From NCBI GenBank assembly GCA_027073945.1, contig JALTEL010000274.1, positions 1-23,974 on the forward strand: a stretch of 23,974 nt of DNA. Direction: 5' to 3'. The notes under the pieces are model-generated. The model had not been told where the DNA came from and searched no databases. It saw only the letters and a program-made list of their open reading frames with translations. Positions 21,973-23,974 of the stretch are shown in pieces (position 1 is the stretch's first letter; each line of letters starts with the position of its first letter). The position numbers and the translations under genes are program-made. Source of the stretch: Caldifarciminota bacterium. Lineage in GTDB: Bacteria; WOR-3; Hydrothermia; UBA1063; CAJXJZ01.

Positions 21973-23244
21973 ATGAAATATCCTAAAGTACCAACATCGA
22001 ATTTTTGGTCAACATCCCTTAGTGCTTCTATTGACGATAGCGCTACAACCATTACTTTAGCAACCACATCGGGATTGCAAGCCCCAGGAAGGCTTATTAT
22101 TGACCGAGAAGACGGTAATGGAAACGCAACGCCCAACAGTAGAGAAATAGTATATTTCACCGGAGTAAGTGGCAATGACATTACTGGAGTTACAAGGGGA
22201 GCTGATGGCTCTACCGCCCGCTCTCATAACGCAGGGGCTCTTGTAGAAGCTGTTCCAACAGTTGGTGATTTCTCGGATGCCCGGACTGTTTTCACCACGC
22301 AGCACGATGAAACAGGTATTCATACGAATATTACTGCCACCAGTATTGCTGTAAGTGGGAATGCTACTGTCAGCGGAATTGTAAACGTCCCCCAACTTGC
22401 CCTATCAAGCATTGCATCCATTGCTAATGTGCACACAACAGATATAATTGGGGCGAATGCTTCTATCACAACAATACATTCCAGCGACATCTTTAGTGCC
22501 GATGCCACTATTACCTCTGTCGCTAATATTAAAAATATTGCTCTAACTAGTGTTGCATCAGTCGCTATTCCCGAGTTCCACATTGGGAATAGCGAGGGAG
22601 ATATTATCATACACCCTGGGGTGGGGAAGGCAGTTAAGATTGATACTATTAACGAAAGAACCCCCGCAAACGGAGTAACCGTGGACGGTGTTCTCTTAAA
22701 GGATAGCCAGGTAACTACCGATACTATCAACGAACAAACAGCTGGTGCTGGGGTAACGGTGGATGGATGTTTGATTAAAGACGGAGAAGCAGCAAAAGCT
22801 GCCCTCCTAGCCCCTCACCTTGTTAGGGTTACTCACTCCGCGGCACAGGATGTTGACGATACCACCGTCACCATATTAAGTTGGGATACGGATATATATG
22901 ACACTGACAACTTTCATGATACCTCAACAAACAATAATCGAATAACTATTCCAACTGGCCTCGATGGATATTATCTGGTCGGGGCAGTGGTCCGTTATTC
23001 TGGTAACACAGATGGTGCTAGAGATATTCGTATTGAGAAAAATGGAACCAGAGTATGGTTGGGTCAAACGACATATCCGTCAACAACCACCGGAGCAGAG
23101 GTTTCAACATCAGTCGTACTTTATCTTGCGGCCGGTGACTATATTGAGGTGGCCGTATGGCAAAACTCAGGTTCAACATTAAAAATTGAGTCGGGTACAA
23201 CTGGAGATTTATCAGGTTTCTGGGCGATTAGGCTAAGCGGATAG
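21973..23244 (+). CDS. Tail fibre / receptor-binding protein with C1q-like tip
   Basis: This 423-residue protein has AAAGGAGG upstream. Residues 1-95 form a virion-attachment-like domain (STSLSASIDDSATTITLATT, YFTGVSGNDITGVTRGADGS). Residues about 140-200 are a short repetitive T/S/I/A shaft (HTTDIIGANASIT and HSSDIFSADATIT). Two near-copies of DTINExTxxxGVTVDGxLxKD occupy 224-244 and 250-270. From about 283 to the end lies a jelly-roll domain resembling C1q/TNF trimers (TIPTGLDGYYLVGAVVRYSG, LYLAAGDYIEVAVWQNSG, GFWAIRL). It should trimerise and bind the host surface. Own promoter and terminator leader (C) suggest separate control. Confidence 0.84.
   Translation: MKYPKVPTSNFWSTSLSASIDDSATTITLATTSGLQAPGRLIIDREDGNGNATPNSREIVYFTGVSGNDITGVTRGADGSTARSHNAGALVEAVPTVGDFSDARTVFTTQHDETGIHTNITATSIAVSGNATVSGIVNVPQLALSSIASIANVHTTDIIGANASITTIHSSDIFSADATITSVANIKNIALTSVASVAIPEFHIGNSEGDIIIHPGVGKAVKIDTINERTPANGVTVDGVLLKDSQVTTDTINEQTAGAGVTVDGCLIKDGEAAKAALLAPHLVRVTHSAAQDVDDTTVTILSWDTDIYDTDNFHDTSTNNNRITIPTGLDGYYLVGAVVRYSGNTDGARDIRIEKNGTRVWLGQTTYPSTTTGAEVSTSVVLYLAAGDYIEVAVWQNSGSTLKIESGTTGDLSGFWAIRLSG
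22642..22782 (+). repeat. Two tandem 26-residue modules in the tail fibre
   Basis: Bases 22642-22704 and 22720-22782 encode near-identical 21-residue blocks (pattern DTINE-x-T-xxx-GVTVDG-x-L-x-KD) with a 78-base period. Such blocks are common in phage fibre shafts and expand or contract by recombination. Confidence 0.75.
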
Positions 23245-23268
23245 GCAAATGAGGGCTGAAGAGGTGAT

Positions 23269-23379
23269 ATGAGAAAGTTCATCCACGCCACCATGAAGCT
23301 GATAAACCGCTTAATTGGTTACAAGATTTGGCGCAAAGGCGAGGAGCCTAATATCTATGAAGAAAAGGAAGTTCACTAG
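23269..23379 (+). CDS. 36-residue micro-protein between fibre and amidase
   Basis: A short frame starts at ATG 23269, with GAGGTGAT just upstream. The product begins MRKFIHATMKLINRLIGYKI, an amphipathic basic helix, and ends in an acidic tail (NIYEEKEVH). No true membrane span is present, so calling it a holin would be unsupported. Its end overlaps the amidase gene by 23 bases in another frame. It could instead be a leader peptide for the amidase. Confidence 0.45.
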   Translation: MRKFIHATMKLINRLIGYKIWRKGEEPNIYEEKEVH

Positions 23380-23974
23380 TGCAATACCATACACCGAGTT
23401 TACGGTAGCGACGGGGAATTTTGACAAAACCCGCAAGCCGATAGACCGGATTGTCATTCACTCCACCGTTGCCACTGCCCAATCAGCCATCAATTGGTTT
23501 GGCAACCCTAAGGCAAAAGTATCAGCACACTATGTCATCGGTAATGACGGCAAACTTTACGCCGGACTAGAGGAATACTGGACAGCTTATCATGCTGGCA
23601 AATACTCTATGAACCAACGCAGCATCGGCATTGAGCATGAGTGGTATAAAGGCATTCACCCAAGCGACAAGCTTTACGAGACATCTGCTAAGTTGGTTGC
23701 CGACATTTGTAAGTTTTACAACATCCCTTGCGACAGAAAACACATTTTGGCTCACAAAGAGATAGTTAAGACAGCCTGCCCCAATGAGATTGATGTGGAC
23801 AAGATAGTTGGGATGGCGGCTGACATATTAACAGAGAAAGACCCCCTTGCTGAATGCCTCAAACAACATGCTTATTTGATGGATTTGCTAGCCAAGAAAG
23901 ACAAAGAGCTGGACAAAATCAAGAAACAATTAGGAAACTGCCAGCAAGAGCTGCAAAATTCCGAAACGGTGCGG
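23357..23974 (+). CDS. N-acetylmuramoyl-L-alanine amidase (partial, runs off window)
   Basis: An open frame from ATG 23357 continues to the last base (206 codons so far, no stop). Zinc ligands of the Amidase_2/T7-lysozyme family are visible: H35 (RIVIHST), H133 (ILAHKE) and C141 (KTACPN), with SAHYVIGNDGKLY at 56-68 and SIGIEHEW at 89-96. It cuts the amide bond between MurNAc and L-alanine, most likely as the lysis endolysin. Residues from about 165 form a charged coiled-coil-like extension (KKDKELDKIKKQLGNCQQEL). GAGGAG about ten bases upstream is a weak ribosome site. The C-terminus, probably including wall-binding or further modules, is outside the window. Confidence 0.88.
   Translation, partial: MKKRKFTSAIPYTEFTVATGNFDKTRKPIDRIVIHSTVATAQSAINWFGNPKAKVSAHYVIGNDGKLYAGLEEYWTAYHAGKYSMNQRSIGIEHEWYKGIHPSDKLYETSAKLVADICKFYNIPCDRKHILAHKEIVKTACPNEIDVDKIVGMAADILTEKDPLAECLKQHAYLMDLLAKKDKELDKIKKQLGNCQQELQNSETVR

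Noticed and set aside
23269..23379. Calling the 36-residue frame a holin
   Set aside because: It lacks a hydrophobic span long enough to cross a membrane; only its place before the amidase suggests lysis.
23595..23755. Minus-strand frame over the amidase gene
   Set aside because: It lies opposite a clear Amidase_2 coding frame with intact zinc ligands.

Overview
The window is a contiguous piece of a tailed bacteriophage genome (free phage or prophage) with every supported gene on the + strand. The order is that of a podovirus-type virion module: small terminase, large terminase, portal, scaffold, major capsid protein, head-tail adaptor, tail nozzle, internal/ejection proteins, virion muralytic enzyme, tail fibre and lysis amidase. 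The capsid protein looks like the DUF5309 (SU10-type) family, and the adaptor and nozzle fit the same lineage. No integrase, repressor, replication gene, tRNA or CRISPR array is visible. The host is a bacterium with peptidoglycan. Very strong AAGGAGGTGA ribosome binding sites would suit a Gram-positive host, but the sequence does not fix the host.

Layout: 178-708 small terminase; 712-1118 no convincing gene, but a G/C-run island and a cluster of GGTTACCTGTA-type direct repeats that could be a packaging-recognition region; 1119-2677 large terminase and a small companion; 2768-4970 portal with an overprinted small gene at its 3' end; 4990-5571 three overlapping small basic or zinc-binding proteins; 5668-7397 scaffold and major capsid protein; 7394-7858 a strong RNA hairpin and a small unknown gene; 7873-13397 a seven-gene accessory block; 13508-16473 a small structural protein, adaptor and nozzle; 16520-21845 internal virion proteins and a lysozyme-like protein; 21973-23974 tail fibre, a micro-ORF and a zinc amidase cut off by the window end.

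Two things stand out. First, 7873-13397 is a tightly overlapping cassette inside the virion module. It holds a giant fused glycosyltransferase (GT2-TPR-GT4), three further glycosyltransferase-like proteins, a PAPS-type sulfotransferase-like protein and two tiny zinc-finger proteins. It looks like a phage-encoded glycan-building and sulfating pathway, possibly acting on the virion or on the host surface. Second, three gene gaps (2674-2758, 13398-13485, 21854-21948) carry the same architecture: an extended -10 promoter, a transcript of only about 50-60 nt, and an intrinsic terminator just before the next structural gene. In each, an upstream leader segment can pair with the 5' arm of the terminator, so these may be a family of phage attenuators or small RNAs.

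All functional calls rest on reading motifs and gene order by eye. No database search was run.
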